DNA of 64,000 nucleotides, from positions 372,001 to 436,000 of the forward strand of contig JAMPIV010019857.1 of assembly GCA_024509875.1 (NCBI GenBank), in the 5' to 3' direction. The DNA comes from Oreohelix idahoensis (Eukaryota > Mollusca > Gastropoda > Stylommatophora > Oreohelicidae). Below the pieces are notes generated by a model. It ran no database searches and was not told the origin of the DNA. It saw only the letters and a list, made by a program, of their open reading frames with translations. This document shows, piece by piece, positions 42,655-57,100 of the stretch. A program made the position numbers and the translations under genes. Numbering within the stretch: the stretch's first letter is position 1; every line of letters starts with the position of its first letter.

Positions 42655-43875
42655 AAGAAAGCTTACAGCCTTTATTTTGGTTGTGAGATCGGTGACCAGG
42701 ACCGGTATTGGGCCCCACATATATGTTCTCAATCCTGTGCAACAAATCTGCGCTGCTGGTTGAACCGAAAAGGACGATCGATGCGTTTTGCAGTTCCAAT
42801 GGTATGGAGGGAACCGACAAACCATCTTAATGATTGTTACTTTTGCATGACTCCTCCAATTGGACATGGTATTTCTAAGAAGAAAAAGCGGCCTGTGGCC
42901 TATCCGAATATTCCCTCTGCTATGCGGCCAGTGCCTCACGGGGAAGGACTTCCTGTTCCTGACCCACCAGAATCTTATACTCTGGATGATGAAGAAGATA
43001 ATAAGGCCAGTGGACATCCGTCACCCGTGAAAGCATCTACATCAAGAGATCCTGATTTCGTGCCTATTGAAGAGTCTGTACAGCCACATACAATTACCCA
43101 GAGTGAATTGAATGATCTAGTGAGAGATCTGGAATTGCCAAAACATAAAGCAGAGCTGTTGGGTCCAGACTACAGCAATGGAATCTTCTAGAAAAGAATG
43201 TGCATGAGTCTGTGTTTCGTGCTCGGCAAAAAGGCCTGCTTCCATATTTCAAAATAACAGATAACCTCATTGCTTGCATTGGTATACTGGGTCTGATGGC
43301 AGCACTGCACATCAACTACAAAGACGACGATTGGAGGCTGTTCATTGATTCGTCCAAGTTGAGCTTAAAAGCTGTGCTGCTCCATAATGGTAACATTTTA
43401 CCACAAGATCTTGGTCCCTCCTCTCCACATCAAACTTGGACTAATGACGAATTTTGTAAAGGCCATGGATCGAAATGGGGCAGGATTTTTATACCTTCTG
43501 ATAAATTTCCCAGACGTAGTGAGGCCTAAATCAAGGAAGGTGTATTTGTCGGTTCACAGATACGTCAGCTCTTCAGAGATCAGCGTTTTGATGATATCCT
43601 CACAGGTGATGAAAAGTTAGCTTGGGATGCTTTCCAGCAAGTGGCCACAAACTTTCTAGGAAACAATAAGGCTGACAATTACCAGGAGCTTGTAGAAACT
43701 CTCTTGCAGCGCTACGAGAGACTAGGGTGCAACATGTCTTTGAAATTACACTTTTTACACTCTCATCTGGATTTCTTCCCTGCTAACAGCGGTGCTGTCA
43801 GTGACGAGCATGGGGAACGATTTCATCAGGACATTACTACCTGTCGTGTTTTGGTCTGTCTTACACCACGGTCAT
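42655..43875 (+). pseudogene. Element A: uncharacterised multi-copy ZAD-like ORF, broken
   Basis: Starts YFGCEIGDQDRYWAPHICSQ (the end of a CxxC...CxxxC zinc module whose beginning is lost to a G-run near 42640), then AVPMVWREPTNHLNDCYFC, YPNIPSAMRPVPHGEGLPVP, an acidic linker, and SELNDLVRDLELPKHKAELL. After a frameshift at 43185: DDWRLFIDSSKLSLKAVLLH. A deletion removes the part equivalent to 62110-62400 in element B. Then PPLHIKLGLMTNFVKAMDRN, FLGNNKADNYQELVETLLQ, LHFLHSHLDFFP and EHGERFHQDI. The end is cut by the S-1 SINE at 43893. Probably a transposon-derived protein of unknown mechanism. Confidence 0.75.
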
Positions 43876-43892
43876 ATTTACTGCACGCAAAC

Positions 43893-44132
43893 GGCGTCTG
43901 TGGCCTAATGGATATGAACGCAGTTTCATAATCCAGATATACCAGGTTCGAAACCTGCTGCAGGCGGTTTGGTAGCAAATCGCTTTGTGTGGATTTTTAA
44001 TAATGGTATAAGCGCCGTACCGTTCAGAAAGCAATGGCAAACTACTGAATGAAAAAAATTGCCTAGAAAAATCACAAACAGCCACTAAAAGCTGGGGTTG
44101 ATTGCCACGTCCTGTAAAGGATAAGCAACTAA
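43893..44132 (+). repeat. tRNA-headed SINE, family S-1
   Basis: Second copy, about 98% identical to 18204-18445, with the same A/B boxes and GATAAGCAACTAA end. Target duplication not obvious. Terminates element A. Confidence 0.9.
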
Positions 44133-44139
44133 TAATACT

Positions 44140-44835
44140 ATAGGAAAACGGACCGATATAAGAACCAATGAAAACGCTCCTTTTTCTAGTGTGTATAAGG
44201 AAACCTTTTTAGGCGTAACATAGAGGCCCTTTTTGTGTAAATGAAAGTACGAATTTATTTAATTTCTTAAGAACTAGAGATGTTCAAAAGGAAAGATATA
44301 GATAGTTCAACAACGGGGATGTTACTTAAGAGGTAGGTGCAAAGACTTCATCGAATAGTAGTTCATTTAAAGAGGAAAATCGTTTAATTTGACATCTATA
44401 CATCAGGGTAGTCCCAAATTTAGTTAGTTAAAGTCTGCATAGGTTTAAATATATTTTGCTAACTAAACAATTATTAGATAGAACGGTAGATGTAAATTCA
44501 CAGTATAAGTCTAACTTTAAATGATCAAAATCGGTTCAGAATTAAGAGAGATAATAAATATTTAAAATGTTGCACATTGAACAAGCAGGCAAAAGATGCC
44601 TCGTTTTTGGATTCCTAACACCGGTTTTTGGCCGCGTTCTCCGATACGGGGGGAACGACGGTATAAAAGTCCTTGAACTTGGTTGATTTGGAGCCACAAC
44701 ATTTTGAAACACTAAGCGGTACAGAAGAGAGCGGCAAAAAAGTGTGCTGTCCAATACTTTGCCACTGCATCTGCATAGCAGACCTAAATACCTTTTGACA
44801 GCCTGTTACCGCTTATGTGTATTGCCTGAGGGTAA
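44140..44835. other. Intergenic, unassigned
   Basis: Contains GATACGGGGGGAACGACGGT near 44645, a GC-rich island in A+T-rich sequence. No feature identified. Confidence 0.4.
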
Positions 44836-44839
44836 GAAA

Positions 44840-44841
<2 letters not shown>

Positions 44842-44928
<87 letters not shown>
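44842..44928. repeat. (TA)n microsatellite
   Basis: Pure TA dinucleotide run of about 85 bp. Confidence 0.97.
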
Positions 44929-44930
<2 letters not shown>

Positions 44931-45774
44931 TGTATATAATTATGTAATTTTCTTGTGATTAATGCACTTGTGTGTTCGTAAGTGTGTTGAGTGTGTTAAG
45001 AAAAAAACATACAGGACGAGTGTATTGCCATCTGAACACAAGCATGTGTTGACTGTTAGAGACGAAAGCCAGCATTGGGAAATGTGTAGAATCTTGAGAA
45101 TTATGGCAAAAATACGACTGTAGGTTTAATAATGTATTTGAAGGAGTATTTCCTAAAGGAAAGACACACTGATCAGGACCATGAGAAAGGATCACAGAAT
45201 TTGTTAACATGTATTAATCAAGGTGTCACTTAATAGTTTGAACTAAACCAAATCATTGTATGGAAGTAGATCATGGACAAATGGATCTAACGTAGGATTT
45301 ATAAGGAAAGTGTAATCACATTGAACTGACTGTGAGTGGTACTGAGGTAAATTGTCTTGTACAACTGTTAGCACCATGTCTGAAACTGTTTGTTACGTCC
45401 ATTGTGTGTGTGGATAGAATAGTGCTGGACCATACAAGGGTTGTGATTATTTGTATTACAGGTTTTATCCTGCAACTACTAAGATTGTACGAGACATTCA
45501 CTTCTGAGTGACTCTGTGTTGCAAACGTTCTCAATATACCTAGAACTAGACAACCTATGTTTCCCAGCCTGGAGATCCAGACCTTGTGTGATCCTGGCTA
45601 TAGTTGGATTCTTCGCACTTTTGGAGATAAGTGGAAACACAATTCCACTGATCAGCCTATCCAGCAACGTAGTAATAAGAAACAAAATATTAATAACAAC
45701 AAAAACAGTTTGAGTGATGACTCACGAAGGACTTTATTAAACTAAGTATTAACTTTACAGTCCAGCGAAAGTGA

Positions 45775-45881
<107 letters not shown>

Positions 45882-46488
45882 AGAGAGGAGCTTGAGAGGT
45901 AGCACTTAGACCTTCAGTAACAAACACTATCATCATACTTGAAGATTTATACAGCTTGACCCTACCTTTGATTGTCGATACACCCTTGCTCTGTCGATAC
46001 ACCCTTGCTCTTTTCAGAGAAGGGGGTATTTCTTATAAGACCAGTCTGTTATCTGGCACTATCCTGGTATCATCTGATACATCTTTTTGTCCAGGATATC
46101 TTTCATTTAATAACATCTGAACCTCTCGCGACACTACCATCGAAAAAAGGTACCAAGGGAAATGGAATGCAGCAATGCTAGCAGAATATTGTTGGAACCT
46201 TGTGAGAGATGCCCCAGAAACTCATTACAAGCGGCAGACAAAAAGGCGTCGCTGTGAATCATTTCCGCTATGAGCATTATTATCATATGGTATGTATATG
46301 CAAATGTGTAAAACTTGTTTTACAGATATTTAAAAAACTAGAGCTAATCTGGTGTTTTAACGGCCATTTTCATGTTCAGCAGCCCAAACAACATAAAGGT
46401 AACTTGGTTTAATCTCAGATACACACAAAAAGTCAAAATTTGTTGTCCAGTGTAATGGAATGATAGAAGGTTTGTTGATCTCGAGAGC

Positions 46489-48010
46489 TTACTTTGGATC
46501 CAACAGCTGCATTTGCGCCAGAACACTGTTTTGTCCAAGTGGGAACCTGCGTCGTATTTGAGTACCAAGTTCAATCAGGTATGCCAATACATCCTTGCGA
46601 AACTGGACTTCTTTATCTCCTAACGGTTGTCGGATTAACTGCGCTTCACATCGTCCACCCAGCTCAATGTAATTCAGTTTCGTGTGCACCTGTACATCCG
46701 AAGGATCAATGTCGGTAAGAGTGCGATGCTCATGCTGCAATACTTCCTGCCTAATAAAAATACTGAGAAGAAAACGATAGTCTCTTGTTACACTCGTGTA
46801 CACTTTGTGAAGACGGAAGTTCTCGGACTGGAATTCGATGTTCATGACGTTAACTTTACCCAGTATGTAGCCGACAAATAGAAGCATGTGCTTCGTGCAA
46901 ACAGTGTTCATCTTCTGCAGGATGTGCCCCGCACAGTCGACGTTGTCCATTGAAGCTTCGGATTGGAAATACAAGTGCAGAGCATCCCATTGCTTAAGGA
47001 TCCTCTCAGTGACTGCTTCACGGGACAGCCAGCGTGTTTCACACAGCTTCAACGCTTTATGTTTCTGGGCCTGAACTACATCTTGTATTAACTGGAACTG
47101 GAGATTTCTTTTACTACCAAGCGAAAAATAGAAGCAGACATTCTTTATGAAAATTTCAAGCCAAGATGGTAGGTGGTTGCTGGCAGAATTTGCACAAAGT
47201 GCAAATGAATGACAAACAAAGCCGAGAACAAAGACATGTTTAATCTCTTTCTTCAGCTGTGCCTGAAACCACTTGCAGTCCCCATCATAGTGGCACAGTT
47301 GTCTGCAGCAAAACCAATGACGTTACTAAGCGGGATTGCATGCGTGCTCAACAATTTCTTAACTGCTGTAAACATGCCAAGACCAGTCCCATCCTCCACC
47401 TCAATGAGGTCTAACAGTGAATCAACTACTTGTCTTGTTTTTGTGTCACAGAATCGCACAACGACTGCCAACATCTGATTCGTAGAGACATCAGTACTCT
47501 CATCAACGATTATAGACAATTTCTGATTTCTGCAAATGTTTATAACTTCAAGCCGTTCAAAATGAGCAATGCCATACTGCATCACATATGCAGTCTTGGT
47601 GCTCTTCAGTGACATTATTTTAGCAATAGTGCTATCTGGAAACATCTGCTTGCAACATTCAATCAAACGATCAGCTTGCGAAAACGGAGTATTATGTTCT
47701 GCCATGAAAGCCGACAACAGTATCTCCGCTTTAGCAATTTTGTCTTGAAGACAGGGCTCTTTTGGTTTGATGAAAAACTAGTTAATGATCAGAGTTTTGC
47801 TTTTGGCTTCGAAGTTTTTCATGTGCTTCTGTGTGCTTTTATGTGTCAATAGAGCTGTTTTGTTGGCATTAGTTAATGTACAGGAACAGACCGTACAAAT
47901 CGCAGCATAGCGATTGCCAGAGTCCGGCTTTATCCAATCCTTGAGTTTGCTGTCTGTTAGCCATTCCTCACAAAAAGCCTGCTGATACCACGGCTTCACT
48001 TTTTTACGCG
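46489..48010 (-). pseudogene. hAT-transposase-like gene, N-terminal and core
   Basis: Begins near VKPWYQQAFCEEWLTDSKLK and has a zinc finger CTVCSC...THKSTQKH. An in-frame TAG follows at about 47778; the frame then resumes with SAFMAEHNTPFSQADRL and IVDESTDVSTNQMLAVVVRF (DEST, a hAT core motif), CATMMGTASGF, then a one-base shift near 47262 and KLCETRWLSREAVTERIL (TRW motif) to LLDPK. So there is one stop and one frameshift. The family matches the multi-copy ZBED/SCAND3/ZNF862-type hAT genes of invertebrates. A GTAAGC right after LLDPK is a possible donor, but no acceptor in matching phase was found. Confidence 0.8.
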
Positions 48011-48014
48011 GTGT

Positions 48015-49000
48015 GCGTGTGTCGTCATTCTGCTACAACTATTTAGCGTACCTTCATCATCGCTTAAGTCTAAAATTTAAAAAGAATACTTTAAAACACA
48101 TCGCAAAAATTACTGAGTATTGTAGATGACAGCCATTAACAGAATTACAGGAAATAGATAGCTGATGTAAACGAGTAAAATAACAACGTCATTGATGTGG
48201 ATAAAAACAAGAATTAAATTTAAGTGGTATAAAGAATATATAGCACATAATTTTTTACATTTAATTATAATATAAATATAATGTATAATGCTCAGTGCAC
48301 AGAATATACATACATTGTAAATGCCAATTGTCAAATATACCCAGATCTTCTTGGTTTTTCCGCCTGTGCTGGGAAATAATTAATTCCACTTTGGCTTCCA
48401 TCATACAATAAATCAAAATAATATACAGTAAGCAGATAAATAGTATAGATGAATGGATAGACGGATGTATGGGTGAAAATAGGTAAGCTTGTTGGTAGGC
48501 GGTGTGATGGATAGATATGCGGTTGGATGGTACAGAATACAACTGGGGTGCAAATTTTAAGCCTCGCCTAGGGCGCATGAAACCCTAGGGCGCATGAAAC
48601 CCTGGACCTGCATACCAACACAAAGGAGCTTACTTTACTTCTTTCTTCCACTATTGCCGTGAAACGTATTGTGGAGCTGAAGTTTGCTTTATTGAGCCAA
48701 GTGTGTGGCCTTGCCTGCTATCAGCCCGTGTTGTTGTAGGATGTCTGTGATGTTGTCTATCCATCTGCCTCTTTGGTTTGGTTTTTAAATCCCGCACTTG
48801 AAAACTGGTGTTTGCCTCTTGGTCTTCGCCGTGCTTTGAACCCAGATCTTCTGGTGTTGCGCATAGTGGTAATTTTTTGGGCTCCATTCTCATGAGATGG
48901 TCAAATTACTTGATTTTCTGTATTTCTATATACTTGAAACAGGATGTAGTTCCTACAATTGTTCTGATGTAATCATTTCTCAGTCTGGCGCTTCTGGTAT
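48015..49000. other. Intergenic, unassigned
   Basis: A+T rich; CCTAGGGCGCATGAAACC is directly duplicated at about 48567-48603. A weak LINE-like 3' piece at 48650-48990, unassigned. Confidence 0.4.
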
Positions 49001-49100
49001 ATTAAAACAAAGACGCTAACAGGAAAATACAAGGCAGCAAATGGCCCCACCATAGACAAGAATGAAAAATTGCTAAGCAGTATACAAGAACAAATGAAGA

Positions 49101-49330
49101 GTTGGATATTAAATTAATATGAAACAAATATAAAGGTATGTTATCAGGCACTCGTAGGAAATAAATAAGTAGAACACTAGACAACAGAAAAACAACAGAC
49201 ATGAGTGGCTTACCCAGGATTTGAACCCTGGACCTTCCGTGCGACAACCACGCCTAGCCATGCAAGCGAATCACACTATCCTCCCTGCCATCTACGCATT
49301 ACCAAAAAATGATGTTTCGATGACGGGTCA
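49101..49330 (-). repeat. SINE S-2, longer form
   Basis: Shares GTAGAACACTAGACAACAGA, TGGCTTACCCAGGATTTGAA and, beyond the tRNA-like head, CAAAAAATGATGTTTCGATG with the copy at 49545-49805. The extra ~50 bp are absent at 41722. Confidence 0.82.
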
Positions 49331-49544
49331 CTAGTGCGACCCGCAACACACGACACCGGAAGTCCACCATGGGCAGTTTAGCCTATTAATGACACAATCA
49401 CTTCTGTTGTTTCCCTATCATGCAGTATAGGCCAGTCCAACAAGACAAGGACCTTAATACTGTGTCCAGTAAATGATAGTAGACTTAGAACAGTGAGTAC
49501 AGGACAGAGGGTAGGTTTGGTATTGTATAAACATTTATTACACA

Positions 49545-49805
49545 TAAGGAAGGGAAACCCGAGGTCTGTAAACAGTAAATTAATATGAAACAAATATAAA
49601 GGTGTGTTATCAGGCACTCGTAGGAAATAAAGAAGTAGAACACTAGACAACAGAAAAACAACAGACATGAGTGGCTTACCCAGGATTTGAATCCTGGACC
49701 TTCCGTGCGATAACCCCGCCTAGCCATGCAAGCGAATCACACTATCCTCCCTGCCATCTACGCATCACCAAAAAATGATGTTTCGATGACAGGTCATTAG
49801 TGCAC
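49545..49805 (-). repeat. SINE S-2, longer form
   Basis: Near-identical neighbour of 49101-49330, including the ATGATGTTTCGATGAC extension; also retains the GGGAAACCCGAGGTCTGTAA 3' part. Confidence 0.82.
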
Positions 49806-49829
49806 AGCAAAAGAGGAGATACAAGTCAA

Positions 49830-50110
49830 CCACGAAAGATCAACTGAAGGAAGAAATAAAGAAGGTCGTAACACTTTTTTTTAAGATGGAAAAGCGGATG
49901 GTCCAAATGACATTCTGGCAAAGGCCACCAAAGAGGTCATTTGCACCTCTACGGAGATAAAACTACTGTAGACCTACTTAGTAAAGTTTGGGATAGAGAA
50001 GAAATACCAGCGGAATGGAAGGAAGGTTACCTGGTCAAGTTGTCCAAGAATGGATATTTACTAAGTGCACAGATTAGCGAGGAATGTTACCATCAGTGTA
50101 TGTATCAGAC
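49830..50110 (+). repeat. LINE RT N-terminal segment
   Basis: After frame breaks: KADGPNDILAKATKEV and KVWDREEIPAEWKEGYLVKL, the A-GPD-I---- and (I)P--W---Y-V-LPK blocks preceding the polymerase core. Probably the same L-b element that resumes at 50380, with the core deleted. Confidence 0.7.
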
Positions 50111-50379
50111 TTGGACACCAGCAATGAACGAGAAAGACAAATCACAACTTGCGCATTCAGCTGAGAGGCAAGCCCAGCGACGAGAAGATCTCGTTGGAAT
50201 AACCCCAGTCATGTAATATATTGATTCAAAATCTAGGAATGTAGAAACATGATAAACCAGCAGAGGTATATAATCTAAAATTGGAAGCGACAGAAACAAT
50301 GAACTAGCAGAAGAAGAGGCATCGCGACATAGAAAACATTTTAAAGAAATACCATATGATGACGATACATAACGGGCAG

Positions 50380-50640
50380 ACACTGGATTTGGGTGCCATG
50401 TCCTCAGAAGAGACCCGGATGCCATCACAAGAACAGCTATGCTATGGACCCCGGAAGGAAAACGAAAGAGAGGCCGACCAAAAATAACTTGGCGAAGAAC
50501 TGTGGAGGCTGAGATGCAAAGAGTGAATCAGAGCTGGTGCACAGCACGAAGGATGGCTGCAGACCGAGCAAAGTGGAAGCAGTTTGTTGCTGCCCTACAA
50601 GATGCCACCAGGCATGATGGCCACTGACTGCTTTGGCGGT
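50380..50640 (+). repeat. LINE tail, family L-b, best copy
   Basis: Open frame AMLWTPEGKRKRGRPKITWR, RTVEAEMQRVNQSWCTARRM, AADRAKWKQFVAALQDATRH, DGH-stop, then GAAGAAGA-type 3' tail. The C-terminal basic/zinc-lacking tail of a non-LTR retrotransposon. Confidence 0.8.
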
Positions 50641-50824
50641 TTACGGCTAAGGATCAAAGAAGAAGACGTTATGACGCAGGCTGCCGCAGTAAGAACACTT
50701 AATCGGAAATCAATAAAATCGGCGAAAGTAAACAACTGCGACGTTTTATGACATAAACGATAAAAGAAGAAAACGAACACACAATAAATGTTCCATTAGA
50801 CTATAATTAGATACCCATCAGGGT

Positions 50825-52290
<1,466 letters not shown>

Positions 52291-52501
52291 AAAATGTTAA
52301 TTTATTCAAAGAAAAGTGCAGAAACATTTTAAAGCTCCACAGTAAGGTTTTGAAATAAAGAGAGTAAATGTAAGACTATGACAAAATGTAACATTTAATG
52401 CAAGAAGCACGTTTCACGCAAACTGATGATGTGTTTCAATTGGGGCATTGAAAACATTTGGCGTTTCGTCCATGAAAGTCCTGGCATTGACGCAGGACAA
52501 A

Positions 52502-53239
52502 ATGGCAGACAGCGACGATGGGAATAGTAATGCTGTGAATGATAATAGAAAACAGAGTCGCAGTAATGATCCCGATATCGATAAACGTAGTAGAGAGAGT
52601 GACCGGCATAGCAGGCGTCGTGATAGCGATCGGCCAAGAAGTGATGGTAGCAAGCATAATCGAAGGCGATCAAGGTCTCGGTCAGGGTCGCGCGAAAGGA
52701 CTTCTTCAAATAGGAGTGGACGAGAGGGAAGCCGAAATGGAGAAAGACGCAACACGAATGACGATGATGATGATGATGATGCTTCAGGGAGCCGCCGCAG
52801 GGGTGGAAGTTATGAAGAAGGGAGGGTTCAAGGGAGAAAAGATAGAAGGGATGATGACAGTCAAAATAATGAAAGAATAAGTGGAAAAGATTGGCGATCA
52901 AAATTGACATCCATCAGAGATGCCCATTTTAACAGAAACAAACAAGCACCAGTTTTAGTCAAGAATCAATTTAAAAACGATGGCAGCTTTCTGGAGATGT
53001 TTAAAAAAAAGATGGCAGAGCAGTCAGCAAAAGGAGAGGATAAGTCATCGATGACACCAAACTCACTGGTGCTTGCTTCATCCTCAATACCGTTCAGTGC
53101 TGATCTGTCATTACCACCTCTTACAACAGTGCCAATTGATAAAGCTACACCATCGTGCTCTTCAGGAGGGATAGACCCAGACCAGGATCTAGATGGTGTG
53201 CCTATTCCAACTCACAAATCTTTACCAGTTCCAGTGTCT
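52502..53239 (+). CDS. TRIR: TRIR-like exon 1
   Basis: Starts [14 protein letters not shown], runs through RS-type repeats ([13 protein letters not shown]), a D7 run at about residue 87, [18 protein letters not shown] and [13 protein letters not shown], and ends KSLPVPVS before donor GTAAGA. Reading through the donor gives only a short non-conserved tail and a stop at 53294, which supports splicing here. Confidence 0.78.
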
Positions 53240-53997
53240 GTAAGACAGTTATCTTGTCATTTTTCAATAATTTTCTTCATATTTAATGTCGTGTAATAAA
53301 TAATAGTAATTTTTGGTAGCCTATTAGCATGCAAGTAGGCCTATCCAAATTTAGCAAAACCCAGAAAAGTTGACGCCTCAGACGGGTACATTTCGTTATA
53401 TGAGTGCAAAAGTTTGTAATTACAGAAAGTAATTTGAAGATTGAATCACATGATAGGGGTACAGGTGTCTGATCTCACCCAAATGGCTATCGATACAAAG
53501 TTGGTTTTGCACATAGATGCTTGCTCATCTTTGTCAGCAATTGTCACTCACGAGAAATGGTGTTATGGTTAACAGGTTACCTTACTTAGTCGTTGATCTT
53601 CTACCCTGGGGTGTAGAGGTTTGCCAGAGAGAATGCACTCGGTCTTTCAGGGATTGTCTAATGTTGTCCTCCCAGCGAATTCTGAAGGTCTTGATCCCTG
53701 CCTCTTGGTTTCCCATATTTGTCGTGGTATCCGATCTTCTTCCATTCTGTATACATGGCCAAACCATCGTAGTTGGGACAATTTAACAGGTTACCATTAG
53801 GGTTTATGGTTACACTTATTCTTACATTGTGGATACAAATATAACCCTAACTTAATTATGTGCCGCATTGATAGCCATTTGGGTAAAATCCAGCAAGTCG
53901 CACTGTTCTGTGATTCAATCATTTGGAGCATATACTAATTCTTACTGTTAAAAAAAAAAAAAGTTAATGTTTACTTTGATAGTATATCATTTATATA

Positions 53998-54076
<79 letters not shown>

Positions 54077-54089
54077 GATATATATATAG

Positions 54090-54134
<45 letters not shown>

Positions 54135-57100
54135 GGGTGTTTATAAAGTCTCTGTGCAGTGAAGTTTACGCCTGGGCGAGACTACGTCACCAGAAATGTG
54201 GTTTTCAATTAGGGCTTGTTGTGTAATGCTGCACACAGGATTGTGGAACACAGCGTTGGAACACAGAATATCATGACGTAAATTTGCATCATTCGTGACG
54301 TAATTTCTAAAATATTTTTCAAATTCACAGCACAGCGACTTTATAAACACCCTGTGTATATATATATATATATATATTTAAAAACACATTTATGACATTA
54401 TGATTTAGGCTAGTTGATCACACACCATGTTGCATTTAGTTGTATCATAAGGCAGTTTATATATTAGCTGCTGAAGTGTTTTGAGTTACCTAGAATAGCT
54501 TACACTTCCAGGACAGTCTCTCTATTTTCTCTTTCTCCCTCTTTTCTCTATCTCCCTCTTTTCTCTATCTCTGGGCTGCTGCATTTAAGTAGATGATTTT
54601 AAATATCATAAGGCAGTGTGCATATTAGTTTCTGAACTGTCTTGGCTACCTAGAATATCTTACACTTGCAAGACAGTCTCTCTCTCTTTTCTCACTCTCT
54701 CTCTCTCTGAATCATTGTGTTTAAATAAATTAAATAGTTGTATGTGGTGCATTAAATGTTCAGAGACAGCATACATCATGGCCATTCATATAAAATTATG
54801 TGATTAGTTCAATTTTTCTCCCCACATGCAAATTGGTAGCCATGAAGAGATGCAGTTTCTGTGTTTTTAAAAAAAAGTATTTTGCCCTGGCTCCAGTCCT
54901 TGTTTCAGTGGGATTTTCTTAGCATGCTCTCTCAATCTTCTTACATGTTGTCTTGTCCTGAAGTCTTATGTGGTTGACAGCTTGTGATGGGAGCTGATCT
55001 GGCATGATCATTATCCTTTATGCACCACAAATATCTGCCAGTCCTGTACCATCCTTTTTGGTCTTTTCTTGTCTTTTGTATCACTTTCTTTTTAATTCCA
55101 ATTTTCTTCTACATGGACTCGTCAGTTCCTATTTCTCATACCCTAGGGATTCCAGAATGACTGCCTTGTAATGCTGTCAGCTGGACTCCTCAGTGTATGT
55201 TCTATCAAACTGCAGCCTTTTGCTCCACTGGTACTTGTCTGGTTCTTTTCAGCAGTCCCACAAAGTGATCTTGTCATACAATCCTTCTATTCTGTGCAAA
55301 CATCCATTCATGAAAGTCAGTTATTTTTGGGTTGTGATTGTTATTGTTCTCTTATGCTCAGAGCCATACAGTAGGAATGCCTTGACATTGAGTTGAAGAT
55401 TTCTGATTTTTGTTTAGGACTTGGTTTCTTTTGATTTCCACATCTTTTGGTTTCCTCCTCTTCCTTTTTAGTTCAATTTATGAATTGTTGCCAGATTTCT
55501 AATATTTCTCTTCTCATAACATGCCTAAAGAGCATTGACTGTCTGAACAGAAACTTTTTGATTAATGATTGATTTATATGAGAACTTTTATCAGATTTTC
55601 AGACTGTTCAAGGAATTAGTTGCATCTTACACAAGAACCACACCATTACTGCCTCTAATTTTCTTTCCATCTAATGTCATAGTCTTCTAAGACTTGCCAA
55701 AATTGGCACAAATCTTTCTCCTGATCTAAAAAAAACTGCTGTGCATGTTTTATCAGTTTTCTTTTCACTTATTTGCAGTAAGTGGACAAGGTATCAGCAC
55801 ATGCCATATCTAAAGCCTGATTGTGCATAAGTTTAATCTTACTTAGTCATTCCTCTTCTATCGTGAGGTGTAGAGGTTTGGAAGAGAGAGCTCCATACTA
55901 TCCTATTGGCTGTCTTCCTCATACCTGGTTCCATTCTAGTCCTCGGTCCTTCAGAGATTGTCTAATGTTGTCCTCCCAGCGGACTGGGTCGTCCTGGAGG
56001 TCTGGATTCCTGGCTCTTAGCCTCCCATACCTGCCTTGGCAGCTGATATTCTCCCATTCTGCAGACATGGCCAAACCCTCTTAGTTGGGACTGTTCTACT
56101 TGGGTCTGCAGGGGTTGGGGGTTTTAGGCCTTGACGTATCGTCTGGTTGCGGACCATGTCTCTTCTTGTTACTTCAACCACCTTTCTCAGATACCTCATT
56201 TCTGAGGTTTGGATCTGACTTTTGTGCGTTGTAGTCATTGCCCATGACTTAATCCAGACTGGGACATAGGTGAAGCGGTATACAGCCATCTTCGTCTTCT
56301 TGCCAACTCTTGCTGAGGAATCCTCGATTTATGGCCTGAAAAATTCTCCCAGCTGCTGCTCTTCGGGTAGCCAAATCTTCTTTGATGCCTCCCTTCAAGT
56401 CTATGACAGCTCCGAGGTACTTAAAGTGGTTGACCTGCTCCAGGACCTGTTCTCCCAGCTTAATCTGATGCCTTCTTTCCTCTCGTGATATCACCATGAT
56501 TTTTGTTTTGGAGCTGCTGATGACCATCCCTCTCTTCTCCACCTCTTCCTTCCAGACTTGCAGGTTGGATTGTAGATGTGCCTCTGATTTAGCAATCAGG
56601 GCAACATCATTGGCAAATGGCAGCTCTGAAATACAAACCTGTCTCATCTTCCAGTACCTCACTAAATATTTTCTTGTTCTCTACTTACATGTTATGATGA
56701 CATCATCCATGAGGAGTATGAGCAGATATGGTGACATGATATCACCTTGTCTTACACCAGTGGTGGTCCTGAACTCTTCTTACTTATGGTTTGCCGTCCT
56801 CACATAATTTCTGCAAGACTAGTTTAATCACTTGATGAATTTGCCAAAGCTAATTCAGACTGTAGAACTCAGTTAAAAAAACAAAACAAATCGCCAAGCA
56901 TTCTTTGGCTGTACATACATTTAGTGGAATGGCCAAAGCTACATCCAAACAGTTATCTCACAAATTAAAACTGAGAATCATAAAGTGTTATATATATTCT
57001 GCATTTCTGTATGGTGCAGAAACATGGATGATGAATAAGCATTTGGAAGAAAGAATTGAGGCTCTTGAAATGTGGATATATAGAAGAATGGGGCGTATCT

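Noticed and set aside
45479..45745. Overlapping short frames on both strands
   Set aside because: No motif and mutually overlapping; chance frames in A+T-rich DNA.
52448..52501. Longer TRIR N-terminus starting at TTG (52448)
   Set aside because: Non-ATG start; the ATG at 52502 has the best context.
52414..52910. Minus-strand frames opposite the TRIR exon
   Set aside because: Arg/Ser/Leu-rich shadows of the coding exon on the other strand.
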